A stretch of DNA of 33,632 nucleotides from Chloroflexota bacterium (GTDB lineage: Bacteria > Chloroflexota > Limnocylindria > Limnocylindrales > CSP1-4): the NCBI GenBank assembly GCA_003157875.1, contig PMKV01000170.1, positions 1-33,632 of the forward strand, read 5' to 3'. The notes under the pieces are model-generated. The model worked only from the letters and a program-made list of their open reading frames with translations. It was not told the origin of the DNA and made no database searches. Of the stretch, positions 32,919-33,632 are shown in pieces; the stretch's first letter is position 1; each line of letters begins with the position of its first letter. Made by a program: the position numbers and the translations under genes.

Positions 32919-32984
32919 CGCGAGGGCGGACGCCATCCGGCGACCGCTCCGCCAATCGGGACAGGAGCGAGGAGCAAGGTGGCG

Positions 32985-33632
32985 ATGACCGAGCGAGGGG
33001 CCGAGATCCGAGGCACGTCGGCCGAGAAGACCAGCGAGCGCAGCAAGGCCGTCGAAGCGGCCATCATGTCCATCGAGAAGCAGTTCGGGCGCGGCTCGAT
33101 CATGCGTCTCGGCTCGTCCGATCGCCAGGCAGTCGACGTCATCCCGACCGGCTCGATCGCCCTCGATCTCGCCCTCGGGGTAGGCGGAATCCCACGCGGT
33201 CGCATGACCGAAATCTTCGGCCCCGAATCCTCGGGCAAGACCACTCTCTGCCAGCACATCCTGGCCGAGGCCCAGAAGCGCGGCGGCGTCGTCGCCTTCA
33301 TCGACGTCGAGCACGCCCTGGACCCAGGCTACGCCCGCGCCTGCGGCGTCAACGTGGACGAGCTCCTCGTCAGCCAGCCCGACACCGGCGAGGACGCTCT
33401 TCAGATCACAGAGACACTGATCCGTTCCGGCGGCGTGGACTGCGTAGTCGTCGACTCGGTCGCGGCGCTCGTCCCCAAGGCAGAGATCGAAGGCGAGATC
33501 GGCGACTCGTTCGTCGGCATTCAGGCCCGGCTGATGAGCCAGGCCCTGCGCAAGCTGGCCGGCGCCGTCAATCGATCGAACACCGCCCTGGTCTTCACCA
33601 ACCAGTTGCGCGAAAAGATCGGCGTCATGTTC
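32985..33632 (+). CDS. recA: Recombinase RecA, N-terminal part
   Basis: The gene runs off the right edge; 216 codons are visible, about 60 percent of the protein. RecA forms filaments on single-stranded DNA, performs strand exchange and activates LexA cleavage. After a ~20-residue leader the N-terminal helix [19 protein letters not shown] appears. Walker A GPESSGKT follows at 79-86, then [10 protein letters not shown], the Walker [21 protein letters not shown] region with the L1 loop, and [16 protein letters not shown]. It ends inside [13 protein letters not shown], the start of loop L2. The ATG is preceded by gaggag about ten bases upstream and aaggtgg nearer. No GAAC-N4-GTTC box is found in the 262 bases before it. 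Confidence 0.97.
   Translation, partial: MTERGAEIRGTSAEKTSERSKAVEAAIMSIEKQFGRGSIMRLGSSDRQAVDVIPTGSIALDLALGVGGIPRGRMTEIFGPESSGKTTLCQHILAEAQKRGGVVAFIDVEHALDPGYARACGVNVDELLVSQPDTGEDALQITETLIRSGGVDCVVVDSVAALVPKAEIEGEIGDSFVGIQARLMSQALRKLAGAVNRSNTALVFTNQLREKIGVMF

Overview
The window is a gene-dense, high-GC chromosomal segment from a bacterium, with no phage, insertion sequence, CRISPR or plasmid signature. The best guess for the source is a Chloroflexota lineage (Limnocylindria/Ellin6529-like). This rests on high GC, a bifunctional PBP with a TEDKTFW-type glycosyltransferase motif and a Thr/Pro-rich tail, a YerC-headed his operon, and promoters that look leaderless. A high-GC actinobacterial relative cannot be excluded from sequence reading alone.

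Layout. (1) 1-10881, plus strand: the end of rplT, then pheS-pheT, cvpA, mpg (alkyladenine glycosylase), mutS2, a FemAB-type transferase and murJ. The rplT-pheST and pheST-cvpA-mutS2 orders are conserved in many bacteria. The femAB/murJ pair begins a cell-wall theme. (2) 10897-13737, minus: a large class A penicillin-binding protein. (3) 13849-15174, plus: tyrS. (4) 15175-21573, minus: a tightly packed histidine operon in the order yerC-hisG-hisD-hisC-hisB-hisH-hisF-hisIE. Neighbouring genes mostly overlap by 1 or 4 bases. hisA is missing from it and lies divergently (21632-22396, plus), sharing a 58-bp control region with yerC. (5) 22404-28206, minus: an EF-G-like GTPase, three tandem divergent paralogues of an unrecognised membrane protein family, and, beyond a 400-bp non-coding stretch, an LCP-family cell-wall ligase. 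(6) 28370-33632, plus: yebC-ruvC-ruvA, ruvB-tgt, a 51-codon small gene, and the start of recA.

How the genes work together. Translation is represented by L20, PheRS, TyrRS, Tgt and the EF-G-like protein. DNA repair and recombination are represented by Mpg, MutS2, RuvABC and RecA. Envelope building is represented by FemAB, MurJ, the PBP and LCP. With hisG (long form), hisIE, hisA, hisH/F, hisB, hisC and hisD present, the histidine pathway is complete except for histidinol-phosphate phosphatase, which is not seen here because HisB is the dehydratase-only form.

Most interesting points: the three-gene paralogue array with a fixed Cys spacing and a 19-bp copy of the EF-G gene end between two members; a repeat/palindrome that overlaps the hisA start and could be the YerC operator; a GAAC-N4-GTTC SOS-type box inside the ruvB promoter; -10 elements placed exactly for leaderless mRNAs; an EF-G paralogue lacking the canonical catalytic histidine; and an unannotated-looking small basic protein gene just upstream of recA.
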